NCBI RefSeq assembly: GCF_014203795.1
Contig: NZ_JACHJU010000007.1
Coordinates: 117,167 to 181,166 of the forward strand
Source: Streptosporangium album
GTDB lineage: Bacteria; Actinomycetota; Actinomycetes; Streptosporangiales; Streptosporangiaceae
Direction: 5' to 3'
DNA length: 64,000 nucleotides
The notes below the pieces were generated by a model. The model was not told where the DNA came from. It did no database searches and saw nothing but the letters and a program-made list of their open reading frames with translations. A program made the translations under genes and the position numbers. Shown one piece after another: positions 17,774 through 26,786 of this stretch; position 1 is the first letter of the stretch, and the number at the start of each line of letters is the position of its first letter.

Positions 17774-18877
17774 CTAGCCGGTCTCAAGCAGCCCGGCTAG
17801 GACGTCGTCGTGGTAGTCGGCGTCTCCGAGATCGAACTCCCAGTGCTTGGCGCGACGGGTGAACAGCTGGACATCGGCCTCCAGCATGAAGGCCATCCCC
17901 GCATAGATCTCGTGGGCGCAGTGCACGATATGCTGCGCGGCCCGGCTCGCGTACGCCTTCGCCGCCGCCACCTCGGCCCGCCCGGGGTGACCCTGGTCGA
18001 GCGTCCATGCTGCCCGCCGTGACAACAGGGTCGTCAGATGGGAGTCGATGGCGATGTCGCTGCAGAGGTACTGGACGGCCTGGAAGCGGCCGATGGGCTG
18101 ACCGAACTGCTCACGCTGCTTGGCATAGGTCACCGTCATGTCCAGCAGCGCCTCCCCCGCGCCCGCGATCTCGGCGCAGCGGAGCACGGTGGCCCGATCC
18201 AGTGCGGGACCGAGCAGATCGTGCCCACGTCCCACGGTGCCGACGATCGCATCCGGCCCGACCTCGACGCCGTCGAAGGTCACGGCGAACAGCGGATATC
18301 CGGCGATGTTCGGCAGCTGCTCCAGGACCGCAGCGGCCGGATCGACCAGGAATAGCGTGACACCGTCGGGTGTGCGAGCGGAGACCAGCAGATGTCGGGC
18401 CACGTGGGCGTACGGGACCAGCAGCTTCGTACCGGAAAGGCGGTAGCCGGCGCCCGACGGTGTCGCCGGCAACGTGATCGCGTGCGGCCCGAACTCGCCG
18501 GACTCCTCAACGAGTGCGGGAGCCAGGATCGCCTCTCCTGCGATCATCTCCGCCACCAGGTCACCACGAGAGGCGTCCGCGACCAGGATGTGTCCGCAGA
18601 TCACCGCGGACGACAAATGAGGGCTGGGGATGAGCGCCCGGCCCATCTCGATGTACAGCACGGCCAGGTCGGTGATCCCCGCGCCGGCGCCGCCTGCCGA
18701 CTCCGGGTAGCTCATGCCGAGCCAGTCCAGATTCGCCATCTCGCGCCACAGCTCGGGCAGGTACCCCAGCTCATGCACCTCCAACTGGCGCACGATGTCC
18801 AGCGGACACCGGGTCTCGAACAGCGCGCGGGCGACCTTCCCCAGCGCGATGTGACGCTCGTCAAGCGCGACGTCCAT
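17774..18877 (-). CDS. Acyl-CoA dehydrogenase, smaller partner of a pair
   Basis: 367 aa. Acyl-CoA dehydrogenase domains are in order: N-terminal helices with LPELWREMANLDWLGMSYPE, a beta-barrel with LAPALVEE, and the C-terminal FAD/oligomer domain with AKQREQFGQPIGRFQAVQYLCSD. The C-terminal FAD loop reads IYAGMAFMLEADVQLFTRRAK, without the usual GGxG. It lies next to a second, larger dehydrogenase, as in FadE28/FadE29-type alpha2beta2 enzymes where only one chain has the full FAD site and catalytic base. Heteromer formation is inferred. Confidence 0.88.
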   Translation of the reverse strand: MDVALDERHIALGKVARALFETRCPLDIVRQLEVHELGYLPELWREMANLDWLGMSYPESAGGAGAGITDLAVLYIEMGRALIPSPHLSSAVICGHILVADASRGDLVAEMIAGEAILAPALVEESGEFGPHAITLPATPSGAGYRLSGTKLLVPYAHVARHLLVSARTPDGVTLFLVDPAAAVLEQLPNIAGYPLFAVTFDGVEVGPDAIVGTVGRGHDLLGPALDRATVLRCAEIAGAGEALLDMTVTYAKQREQFGQPIGRFQAVQYLCSDIAIDSHLTTLLSRRAAWTLDQGHPGRAEVAAAKAYASRAAQHIVHCAHEIYAGMAFMLEADVQLFTRRAKHWEFDLGDADYHDDVLAGLLETG

Positions 18878-18886
18878 TCCACACTC

Positions 18887-20056
18887 CTATCGGGGGAGGC
18901 CGAGGCCCCTGGTTGCCAACACCATGCGCTTCACTTGCGAGGTTCCACCCGCGTGGTTGGCATACGAAGCCCGGTACCACGCCTCGGGGTCACCGTTGAT
19001 CGGCGCCCACCGCGTACCCGTCGTCAACTGGCAGAGCGGCCCGACGATCTGGTTGATCAGCTGCGCGAACCGCGGCTGGTGCTCCTTGTGGACCACGATG
19101 CCGAGGGCTCCGGCGTAGGCGGGCTGTCGGTGATTGCGCGCATCGCCGAGCGCCTCGTAGGCGAGTAGCCGCTCGGTGTCGACCATCAGCGCCAGCTCTG
19201 CGAGCTTCGATCGCACGATGGGGTCCTTGAGCGCAGGCCGGCCACCGCGGGTCGCGGTCCGGCAGCGGTCCACCACCAGGTCCAGCATGCGCTGCAGCTC
19301 GCAGTACCGCGCTGAGATCGCGGCCGCCTGGTAGAAGGCGTTCATGATGTACGACCAGCCCTTGCCCACCTCTCCCAGGAGCATGTCGCCGGGGATCCGC
19401 ACGTTGTCGAAGTACGTGTGGTTCTGCCGGCCACCGCCGAGGTTGTCCAGCCGTGAGAAGGAGACCCCAGGCGACTTCAAGTCCACGCAGAAGATGCTGA
19501 TCGCCTGATGTCGCGGCGCGTCCGGGTCGGTGCGTGCGGCCAGATACATCACATCGGCACGGTGGCCCCAGGTGGTGTAGGTCTTCTGGCCGTTGACCAC
19601 CCAATCACTTCCCCTGTGGACCGCCCGCGTGGTGAGCGAGGCGAGGTCCGATCCCGCCCCGGGCTCGGACAGTCCCTCTGCCCAGAACCTGTCGAAACGC
19701 GCGATCTCAGGAAGGAACCTCTTCTTCTGCTCCTCCGTACCGCCGACGAGCAGCGTGCCCGCGGCCAGGCCGTACCCGATCATGTTGACCATCGGGGCGT
19801 CGCGCAACGCGAACTCCTCGGCCATGATCAGCCGTTCGGTGAGTGATCTGCCGAGCCCGCCGTACTCCTTCGGCCAGGTGAGCCCGATCCAGCCCTTCTC
19901 CCCGACCTTCCTGGTGAACTGCAGGGCGAACTCCCACAGCTCCTCATCCTCGGTGAACTCGTGATTGAAGCCCTTGTCCGGAGGCAGTTCTTTATCTAAG
20001 AAGTCTCTGACCTCCTCGCGCCACGCTTCCTCGGCGGAGGTGAAGGTGAAGTCCAT
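18887..20056 (-). CDS. Acyl-CoA dehydrogenase, larger partner of a pair
   Basis: 389 aa from an ATG with AAGGAG just upstream; a longer frame into the thioesterase gene is shadow. Landmarks: TWPKEYGGLGRSLTERLIMAEE, FWAEGLSEPGAGSDLASLTT (FAD/substrate site), VNGQKTYTTWGH and a C-terminal HAGGTSQVKRMVLATRGLGLPR-type tail. It oxidises acyl-CoA to enoyl-CoA and passes electrons to ETF. Gaps to its neighbours are 9 and 8 bases, so it belongs to the four-gene operon amidohydrolase-TesB-dehydrogenase-dehydrogenase. Confidence 0.9.
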   Translation of the reverse strand: MDFTFTSAEEAWREEVRDFLDKELPPDKGFNHEFTEDEELWEFALQFTRKVGEKGWIGLTWPKEYGGLGRSLTERLIMAEEFALRDAPMVNMIGYGLAAGTLLVGGTEEQKKRFLPEIARFDRFWAEGLSEPGAGSDLASLTTRAVHRGSDWVVNGQKTYTTWGHRADVMYLAARTDPDAPRHQAISIFCVDLKSPGVSFSRLDNLGGGRQNHTYFDNVRIPGDMLLGEVGKGWSYIMNAFYQAAAISARYCELQRMLDLVVDRCRTATRGGRPALKDPIVRSKLAELALMVDTERLLAYEALGDARNHRQPAYAGALGIVVHKEHQPRFAQLINQIVGPLCQLTTGTRWAPINGDPEAWYRASYANHAGGTSQVKRMVLATRGLGLPR

Positions 20057-20064
20057 TTGGCTCC

Positions 20065-20922
20065 TTAGAGAATGGTGGCCTTCTTCCCATCCATGGACTG
20101 GCCCCCAGGGAAGTGACGGATCATGCTGTCCTCGCTGAACGACGCGATGAGTCGGCCGTCCCGCGTGAACGCCTGCCCGCGGCCGTACGAGCAGCCGTTC
20201 CCCGCGTAAGGACTCTCCTGCACGAGCAGGATCCACTCGCCTGCGCGGAACTCCTCATGGAAGGTGATGCCGTGGCCGAGGATCCCCGTGGAGAACCGGT
20301 CGTGGGCCGCGGCCTGTCCGAAACCGCGATGCAGCCGCATGGCCGTACCGATGAGGAAGCTCGCACTGGCGTGCGCGAGAATGCCCTGCCCGATCGCCAG
20401 GTCGTCGGGCGCACCAGGCAGCCGGGTCCAGACCGACAGCTCAGCGGGACCGACCGTGTCGGGATCCATGATGTCGGCGCCTCCGGCGATGCGGATGTCG
20501 CGTCCGCTGAAGGGGTCGATCACGGATTCCAGGGTCTCGGGGGGATCCACGCGGGGCATCGCCACACTGTGCCGGATGAGATCGCGGTCATGCGCGGCGA
20601 GCAGCACCAGCGCGCGAGCGCAAAGGCGATCACCCTGGCGGACCGTCGTCGTGGCGCTCGACACGGACCGCCCCGAGTGCAGGAGATCTACTTCGAATTC
20701 GAGAGGCTTGCTCTTGACGGCCGTCCTGGCGAACAGCGCGTGGACGGACCTCACGACCTTGCCGCCCCCGGCCTTGGCGGCGGCGATCGCGAGTTGTGCG
20801 ATGAGCTGCCCGCCGAAGACCACATCCCGTTCCGGGCTGTCGACGCTGTCCCCGCGGTAGCGGTTCTCCGCGACCTCCTTGAGGTCGAGCGCGCTCACCA
20901 GGTCGGCGGCGACAGCCATCAT
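20065..20922 (-). CDS. TesB-like acyl-CoA thioesterase II with altered catalytic residues
   Basis: 285 aa, a double hot-dog protein with the typical start YRGDSVDSPERDVVFGGQLIAQ. In E. coli TesB the catalytic residues are Asp, Thr and Gln in the second hot-dog. Here LDHS is LGHG (Asp to Gly), the Thr region reads ESPYAGNG, and the Gln region VQEGVMR reads SEDSMIR. Hydrolysis by the standard mechanism is therefore doubtful. The stop-to-start spacing and the ATGA overlap with the amidohydrolase gene show cotranscription. Confidence 0.85.
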   Translation of the reverse strand: MMAVAADLVSALDLKEVAENRYRGDSVDSPERDVVFGGQLIAQLAIAAAKAGGGKVVRSVHALFARTAVKSKPLEFEVDLLHSGRSVSSATTTVRQGDRLCARALVLLAAHDRDLIRHSVAMPRVDPPETLESVIDPFSGRDIRIAGGADIMDPDTVGPAELSVWTRLPGAPDDLAIGQGILAHASASFLIGTAMRLHRGFGQAAAHDRFSTGILGHGITFHEEFRAGEWILLVQESPYAGNGCSYGRGQAFTRDGRLIASFSEDSMIRHFPGGQSMDGKKATIL

Positions 20923-22100
20923 CCGGCCAAAATGGACTTGAGGTTGTCCCGCATGATGGCGCGGGCGTCCCCTTCACTGAAGGCCGTGAGGCCCTTGATG
21001 AAGTCCGTCGGCTCCGACAACCCCTCGGCGTGCGGGTAGTCCGAGCCGGCCAGGAGCCGTTCCACCGGCACGTACTCGGTCAGGCTGGTGAGATCCTCCT
21101 CCCAGAAGGGGCTGATCCAGACGCACCGCTCGAACGCCGTCACCGGGTCCTCGGGGAAGGAGCCCGGGTAACGCTGGTAGTAGAGCTTGAACAGGTTGAC
21201 CAGCCAGGCCACCCAGTCGGAGCCGTTCTCCACCGACACCAACCGCAGGCTCGGATGCCGGGTGATCGCACCGTGACACACCATCGCGGCGAAGAAGTCC
21301 ATGATCGGCCGGCCATGGTGATAGATATGCTCGAACGCGGTCGTGCGGAACGGTTTGAACTCGTACCGGCCGGTGTAGTCGCCGGAGTAGCGGTAGTACC
21401 CGCTCTCGCCGGCGTGCACGCAGACCAGAATGCCCGACTCCGCGGCCCGCGCCCAGAACGCATCGAAGATGGGGTCGCCCGGTGAGCGGTAACCCTTCGC
21501 TGTCGGGACAGGAGCCGACCGCAGGTCGATGGCTCGTGCGCCGCGCTCAAGCACCCAATCCAGCATCCTGACGGCTTCGTCCGGGTCGGCCAGCGAGATC
21601 ACCGGGGTCGCGTGCATCCTGCCGCGGTAGGCGAAGCCCCACTCCTCCTCCAGCCACCGGTTGAAGGCCCAGAGCAGGTCGAAGGTCAGCTTCACGTCGT
21701 CGCGGGTCCACTCCTCCAGGCCCGACACGGCGGTCGGGAAGAGGATGCACGCCTCGATTCCCTGCTGGTCGAGCCGTTCGATTCTCTTGTCGCGGTTCTG
21801 GTACTCCGGCCGCAGCGAGAGCGGCTCCACGACCTTGAAGCCGTCCATGTGTACCTGGGCCTTGGATTTCTCCCCGGAGAACATGTCGGTCAGGGATCCC
21901 GCGAGCGAGATCGGGTCGAAGGTCGGGTTGGGGATGTAGTCCCACAGCTTCCCGTTCACGATGATGTGCTCGTGGCCACGCTCGTCGGTCACCCAGAACA
22001 GATCACGCTTGCGGTGATCCGGCAGATGCCGGGTGAACGCGTCCCTGGACTCGTACAAGTGGTTGTCGGCATCCCACATGCCGTACCCGAGCTGCTGCAT
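20919..22100 (-). CDS. Amidohydrolase family 2 (TIM-barrel metal-dependent hydrolase/decarboxylase)
   Basis: 393 aa. It resembles the ACMSD-like branch: WDADNHLYES at the N-terminus in the DxHxH position, CVHAGE (metal His) mid-barrel, SLRLVSVENGSDW, and GSDYPHAEG with the terminal metal Asp. Members decarboxylate or hydrolyse ring-cleavage products. It starts a minus-strand operon and is divergent from a second amidohydrolase; two candidate operators lie between. Confidence 0.88.
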   Translation of the reverse strand: MQQLGYGMWDADNHLYESRDAFTRHLPDHRKRDLFWVTDERGHEHIIVNGKLWDYIPNPTFDPISLAGSLTDMFSGEKSKAQVHMDGFKVVEPLSLRPEYQNRDKRIERLDQQGIEACILFPTAVSGLEEWTRDDVKLTFDLLWAFNRWLEEEWGFAYRGRMHATPVISLADPDEAVRMLDWVLERGARAIDLRSAPVPTAKGYRSPGDPIFDAFWARAAESGILVCVHAGESGYYRYSGDYTGRYEFKPFRTTAFEHIYHHGRPIMDFFAAMVCHGAITRHPSLRLVSVENGSDWVAWLVNLFKLYYQRYPGSFPEDPVTAFERCVWISPFWEEDLTSLTEYVPVERLLAGSDYPHAEGLSEPTDFIKGLTAFSEGDARAIMRDNLKSILAG

Positions 22101-22211
22101 CTACGGCCACCTCCTTGGCACAAGGGTCAGAGTGGACCACCAGACGTCGACGGACGCGGTATCCAGCTCCGTTCAACGCCGTCATGGTAGGCACGCCTTC
22201 AACGGCTTGTC

Positions 22212-22265
22212 TACCAGTCGATCGTTTGATTATGACCTTCAATAACTACCAGCCGACCGGTTGAT
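22212..22265. promoter_or_regulatory. Two tandem copies of a candidate operator
   Basis: Two 19-base direct repeats, 22212-22230 and 22247-22265, agree at 16 positions and start 35 bases apart. Each is partly palindromic around CGAYCG. They lie in the divergent promoter region between two amidohydrolase genes (starts 22100 on - and about 22380 on +), and a related site lies in the divergent region at 3846. A shared TetR operator is the simplest reading. Confidence 0.45.
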
Positions 22266-22377
22266 AGAACCTTGCCTTTCCCCTGTCCCCGGCCTAGTGT
22301 CGGCATCGATGAGGCATAGAACGCCGAAGCGATGCGCCAGGCTGTCTAGCCCCATGAAGACCACGCGAGAGGCTGGT

Positions 22378-23604
22378 GTGATCATGACAAGCCCGCAGAC
22401 ACTGAACCTCGATTGGCTGATCTCCGTTGACGATCACGTCATCGAACCGGGGCACGTGTGGACGGACAGAGTTCCCGCCAAGTACAAGGACGTCGCGCCT
22501 CGGCTCATCAAAGACAACGAGGGTGAGGCGTGGGTCTACGAAAACCGCCGGGTACCGTCAACCGGTCTCGCGGCGTCGGCGGGACGCAGGAAGGAAGAGT
22601 TCACCCCCAACCCGATTCCCTACTCGGAGATGCGGGCCGGCTGCTATGACTCCGTCGCCCGTCTCGAAGACATGAACCGATCCGGCATCCTCGCCTCGAT
22701 GTGCTTCCCCTCTGTCCCGCGCTTCTGCGGACAGCTGTTCTGGGAGGCACAGGACAAGGAACTCGCTCTCCTCTGCGTCCAGGCGTACAACGACTTCATG
22801 ATCGACGAGTGGTGCGGCTCGGCTCCCGGCCGTTACATCCCCCTCGTCATCGTCCCATTGTGGGACCCGCGAGCGGCCGCCAAGGAGGTGGAGCGGACCG
22901 CCGCCAAAGGTGCCCGTGCCGTGGCCTTTTCGGAGAACCCCGCCCCGCTCGGCCTGCCGACGATCCACGACCCCCAGCGATACTGGGATCCGCTGTTCGC
23001 CGCAGCGCAGGAGGCGGAGCTCGTCGTCTGTATGCATGTCGGTTCGTCCTCGACGATGCCGAAGATCAGCCCGATCTCGCCCTTCATGGCCAACATGGCC
23101 TGGGGAGCGACACGAACGTCGGGCGCCATGCTGGAGTGGCTGTTCAGCGGCGTGTTCAGTCGCTTCCCGGGCCTCAAGATCGCCCTCTCCGAGGGAAGCA
23201 TCGGCTGGATCCCGTACTTCCTGGAGCGCGCCGAGCAGGTCATCGAGAACCAGCGCGGCTGGGTCCTGCGCGGCGAGTCGTTCGGCGGGTCCCTGGAGGG
23301 CGCGCATGAGTCCGGGTCTCTGGACCTGGCGACCTTCGATATTCGCCAGACCTACCTCGACCACGTCTTCGGCTGCTTCATCGATGACATCCACGGACTC
23401 AGGAACCTGGACGTGATCGGCGAGGACAACGTCATGATCGAGACGGACTACCCGCACTCCGACTCAACCTGGCCCGATTGCATGAAGCTGGCCCGCGAGC
23501 GACTCGCCGGCCTCGCTCCTGAGGTCCAGTACAAGATCCTGCGCGGTAACGCCGAGCGCGTATTCCGCTTCACTCCCGCGGCCCCTCCGTCGGTGACCCG
23601 GTAG
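22378..23604 (+). CDS. Amidohydrolase family 2 protein
   Basis: 408 aa from a GTG placed 5 bases after GAGAGG; the ATG two codons on is the alternative. The barrel motifs are SVDDHVIEPGHVW near the N-terminus, VVCMHVGSSS, LKIALSEGSIGWIP and the metal Asp in ETDYPHSDSTWP. The family is the same as the divergent gene at 20919-22100, but the two are clearly separate paralogues. It is followed after 11 bases by a DoxX gene. Confidence 0.88.
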   Translation: MIMTSPQTLNLDWLISVDDHVIEPGHVWTDRVPAKYKDVAPRLIKDNEGEAWVYENRRVPSTGLAASAGRRKEEFTPNPIPYSEMRAGCYDSVARLEDMNRSGILASMCFPSVPRFCGQLFWEAQDKELALLCVQAYNDFMIDEWCGSAPGRYIPLVIVPLWDPRAAAKEVERTAAKGARAVAFSENPAPLGLPTIHDPQRYWDPLFAAAQEAELVVCMHVGSSSTMPKISPISPFMANMAWGATRTSGAMLEWLFSGVFSRFPGLKIALSEGSIGWIPYFLERAEQVIENQRGWVLRGESFGGSLEGAHESGSLDLATFDIRQTYLDHVFGCFIDDIHGLRNLDVIGEDNVMIETDYPHSDSTWPDCMKLARERLAGLAPEVQYKILRGNAERVFRFTPAAPPSVTR

Positions 23605-23615
23605 GTGACCCGGCC

Positions 23616-24134
23616 GTGGACATGATCGCCCTCGGTACCTTGCTCGTGCGTGTCATCGCCGGCCTGACACTCGCGGCCCACGGCTACTACAAGTTCTTCC
23701 GCGGCGGCCGGATCGCCGGGACGGCGCGCTGGTTCGAGGGCCTCGGCATGCGACCGGGCCGACTGCACGCGGTGTCCGCAGCCGGCGCCGAGATCGGCGC
23801 GGGCCTGCTGCTTGCGGTGGGCCTGCTCACACCGCTGGCCGCAGCCGGCTTCGTCGGACTCATGCTGGTCGCGGCATGGACGGTTCATCGCGCCAACGGC
23901 TTCTTCAGCGCGAACAACGGCTGGGAATACAACCTGATCCTCGCGGCGACCGCAGTGGGCATAGCGACCATCGGGCCCGGGCAGTGGTCGCTCGACCACG
24001 CGATAGGGCTGCGGCTGGGCGGCGGGTGGGGGCTGCTCATATCGGTCGCCGGAGGGCTCGCCGGCGGCAGCGCCATGCTCGCCGGGTTCTATCGCCCGCC
24101 GGTGCCCCACGAAGCCACCGAGGCGCCCCGCTGA
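23616..24134 (+). CDS. DoxX family membrane protein
   Basis: 172 aa from a GTG (an ATG follows two codons later). Four hydrophobic segments are visible, with the DoxX signature AAHGYYKFFRGGRI after the first and AGAEIGAGLLLAVGLLTPLAA in the second. DoxX proteins are small integral membrane proteins linked to quinone or redox stress functions; the role here is unknown. It is the last gene of a two-gene plus-strand unit and is followed by a strong hairpin. Confidence 0.85.
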   Translation: MDMIALGTLLVRVIAGLTLAAHGYYKFFRGGRIAGTARWFEGLGMRPGRLHAVSAAGAEIGAGLLLAVGLLTPLAAAGFVGLMLVAAWTVHRANGFFSANNGWEYNLILAATAVGIATIGPGQWSLDHAIGLRLGGGWGLLISVAGGLAGGSAMLAGFYRPPVPHEATEAPR

Positions 24135-24144
24135 AAACGACACC

Positions 24145-24185
24145 CTGGTCCGTGATCTCGCAGACCATGCGAGATCACGGACCAG
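24145..24185. terminator. Terminator hairpin after DoxX gene
   Basis: A perfect 18-base stem (24145-24162 with 24168-24185) and a 5-base loop gacca, starting 10 bases after the DoxX stop. No T-tract follows. Confidence 0.8.
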
Positions 24186-24370
24186 TCACCGTCAGGTCGT
24201 GTTGCGCAGCCACCTGGCCCGCGTGGCCGGGCGCCTCCGGCACCAGCACACGACCGGGCGACGACTTCGGTGCGAGCAGTCGATCAACACTCATAATGAC
24301 TGCGGCTTCCACTGCTCCCCCACCCGGTCCGTGGAGTCCGCAATGCCGGGAGCGTTCTGGCCGACCCCCG

Positions 24371-24560
24371 GTGTACGCGCTGGAGCTCACTGACGGGATT
24401 GCCCTCATCGACGCGGGGTGGGACACCGACGAGGCATGGAACGCGCTTCTCCACGGCCTCGATCAGGCCGGCCACCCAATAGGCGACGTGCGGGCCGTCC
24501 TCGTCACCCACATCCACCCCGACCACTACGGCCTGGCCAACAGGATGCCGGGACAAGCCC
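24371..24560 (+). pseudogene. Fragment of an MBL-fold metallo-hydrolase gene
   Basis: About 63 codons read VYALELTDGIALIDAGWD through VLVTHIHPDHYGLANRM, which is the N-terminal part of a metallo-beta-lactamase-fold hydrolase with its HxHxDH zinc motif. The start and the remaining two thirds of the gene are missing, and it runs into unrelated sequence before the convergent MFS gene. The stretch 24186-24370 before it shows no gene I can support; a minus-strand frame there could be another relic. Confidence 0.7.
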
Positions 24561-24604
24561 ACGACAGCGGTAGAACTCGGTCCATCCGGTCCGGGTCAAT
24601 AGCG

Positions 24605-25813
24605 TCACCCCTCGGCCGGTTCGGCTCTCATGTTCGGGCCCAGCAGCCGGGGAATCGCCACCGCCATCACCAGCCCGACCAGCACCACGACAGCCGTAGC
24701 GACGAAGGCGGTCTGGTATGAGTAGGCCGAAGCGATCTGCCCAGCCACCAGCGGACCGACGACCATGCCGAGATCGGCGGCCATCTGATAGGTGGCCACC
24801 GCGGTGCCGCCACGGCCCTGGGTGACGTCGCCGACGGCGGCCGCGCCGCCGGTGGTGCAGAAGGCGGTACCGAAGCCCATCAGCGCGAAGGTTGCCAGGT
24901 ACCCCGGCAATGCCTGCCAGGCCGTGACCATGATGAGGCTGCCGAAGATCAGGCCTTCCCCCGCGATCAGCGACACCCGGCGCCCCCACACGTCGGCTAC
25001 CCTGCCGGCGAGCGGCAGGGTGACCGCCTGTAGTACCGCACCGACCGCCAAGCCCACTCCGATCCAGCCTGGGTCGGCCTGCAGCACGTGGAGGAGAAAG
25101 AGCGGCAGCACCGAGACACGTACCCCGAACACCGCCCATCCGAGCCCGAAGTTCGTGGTCAGCGCGGCCCGATAGGACTGGTACCCCAGTGCGTGAGCGA
25201 CCGATATCCGTTGCCACCGGGCGCCGGTCGTCTGTCCGGAATCCCTGGCCCGCGCGGCCCGTGCCAGCGTAAACGTCGCGATGCCCCCGGCGATCGCGAC
25301 CGCTATGCCGTACACGAAGAACGGCAGCCGAGGCGAAATGCCGAGCAGTCCGCCGCCCAGGGCCGGACCGGCCACCGTACCGAGGTAGTAGCCGCCCTGG
25401 AAAAGCCCGGTGGCCCGGCCCAGGCGCGACGCCGGCGTCACCCGCAGCAGCAGGCTCATCGCCGAGACCGTGTACATCGCCGAGCCGATCCCGCAGATGC
25501 CCCGGAAGATGAGCAGCAGCGGGAAGTTCCAGGACAGCCCGGCGAGCACACTGGTCACCGCGAGCATCGCCATCCCGGTGGTGAGTACCGTGCGTTCGCC
25601 GAACCGGTTGACCAGCAGCCCGCCGGGCAGCCCGGTGGCCAGGCGCATGAACGCGAAGGCCGACACCAGCGCGCCGACCGCCGTGCTGCCCACCCCGAAT
25701 TGACTGGCGAAGACCGGGATGGCCGGCGACTGGATGCCAAAGCCGACCGCGACGGTGAACGCGACGGCGGTCAGGATCTTGACTTCGCGTGATAGCCCCC
25801 GAAAGCCGGTCAT
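24605..25813 (-). CDS. Major facilitator superfamily (MFS) transporter
   Basis: 402 aa with about 12 hydrophobic segments. The loop 2-3 motif appears as LVNRFGERTVLTTGMAM and the loop 8-9 repeat as GRVADVWGRRVSLIAGEG. It is the last gene of the long Region B operon and abuts etfA with no gap. As an importer or exporter of the pathway substrate it would add to the ABC system; the direction is not readable from sequence. Confidence 0.9.
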   Translation of the reverse strand: MTGFRGLSREVKILTAVAFTVAVGFGIQSPAIPVFASQFGVGSTAVGALVSAFAFMRLATGLPGGLLVNRFGERTVLTTGMAMLAVTSVLAGLSWNFPLLLIFRGICGIGSAMYTVSAMSLLLRVTPASRLGRATGLFQGGYYLGTVAGPALGGGLLGISPRLPFFVYGIAVAIAGGIATFTLARAARARDSGQTTGARWQRISVAHALGYQSYRAALTTNFGLGWAVFGVRVSVLPLFLLHVLQADPGWIGVGLAVGAVLQAVTLPLAGRVADVWGRRVSLIAGEGLIFGSLIMVTAWQALPGYLATFALMGFGTAFCTTGGAAAVGDVTQGRGGTAVATYQMAADLGMVVGPLVAGQIASAYSYQTAFVATAVVVLVGLVMAVAIPRLLGPNMRAEPAEG

Positions 25814-26773
25814 CTAGGCCCGCCGCCGTGCGATCTCGTCCACCAGCTGGGGCATCACCTGGAACAGGTCGCCGACGACGCCGTAGTCGGCCAGCTCGAA
25901 GATGGGCGCGTCTGGATCCTTGTTCACCGCCACGATCGTCTTGCTGGTCTGCATTCCGGCGCGGTGCTGGATCGCGCCGGAGATGCCGACGGCGATGTAG
26001 AGCTGCGGTGAGACGGTGACACCAGTCTGTCCCACCTGATGCGCATGCGCGTACCAGCCCGAGTCGACCGCCGCCCGGGAGGCGCCGACTGCGCCGCCCA
26101 GGGCGTCGGCGAGGTTCTCGATGAGTTCGAACTGCTCGGCTCCGCCCAGGCCGCGGCCACCGGACACCACGATGTCGGCCTCGGTCAGCTGCGGCCGGCC
26201 GGTGCTCTCCCGGACCGTACGCGACAGGACCCGGGTCCGCCGGGCCGCCTCGTCGAGTTGGAGGCCGCTCCGGGTGATCGACGGCGTGACCGGCGCCTCC
26301 GCGGGCACGACGGCGTTGGACTTGACGGCGATGATCGGGATGCCGCGTACCACCCTGGAGGTGACCGTGTAGCCCGCCGCGAAGGCCCACTGGGTGACGA
26401 CCGGGCCGAGCGGACCAGCCTGGACGTCCACGGCGTCGGTGAGCACGCCGCCGCCCAGCCGTACTGCCAGGCGTGCCGCGATCTCTCGTCCGTCGGGGGT
26501 GGACTCCGTCAGCACGGCCTGCGGCTGCACGTCGGCGGCGAGGTCGGCGACGGCCCGCACCCAGGCCACCGGGTACTCCTCCAGTTCGTCCGACTCGATC
26601 AGGTGGACCCGCTCGGCGCCGTACCGGCCGAGTGTCTTGACGACCTCGTCATCCGCCGTACCGGCGCAGACGGCGATCGGATTGCCGAGCCTGCGGGCCA
26701 GGGTGAGCAGTTCCAGACTGGACCTGCTGACCTGTCCCGCGATGTGCCCGACGAGCACCAGAACCCCTGACAC
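25814..26773 (-). CDS. etfA: Electron transfer flavoprotein alpha subunit
   Basis: 319 aa from a GTG (VSGVLVLVGHIAG). The C-terminal FAD-binding segment is intact: VSGGRGLGG, SRAAVDSGW, QVGQTGVTVSPQLYIAVGISGAIQH and VNKDPDAPIFELADYGVVGD. With EtfB it takes electrons from acyl-CoA dehydrogenases. Having its own etfBA pair next to two dehydrogenases and etfD suggests a dedicated electron route for this pathway. Confidence 0.93.
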   Translation of the reverse strand: MSGVLVLVGHIAGQVSRSSLELLTLARRLGNPIAVCAGTADDEVVKTLGRYGAERVHLIESDELEEYPVAWVRAVADLAADVQPQAVLTESTPDGREIAARLAVRLGGGVLTDAVDVQAGPLGPVVTQWAFAAGYTVTSRVVRGIPIIAVKSNAVVPAEAPVTPSITRSGLQLDEAARRTRVLSRTVRESTGRPQLTEADIVVSGGRGLGGAEQFELIENLADALGGAVGASRAAVDSGWYAHAHQVGQTGVTVSPQLYIAVGISGAIQHRAGMQTSKTIVAVNKDPDAPIFELADYGVVGDLFQVMPQLVDEIARRRA

Positions 26774-26786
26774 AGCTATCCCTTCC

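Noticed and set aside
24175..24426. An 83-codon minus-strand gene over the MBL fragment
   Set aside because: Its 5' half is antisense to the recognisable MBL fragment and its stop lies in the terminator; the remaining 40 codons have no recognisable family.
24504..26390. A 628-codon minus-strand frame over the MFS and etfA genes
   Set aside because: Same strand, wrong frame; Arg/Gly-rich translation, whereas the other frame gives clear MFS and EtfA proteins.
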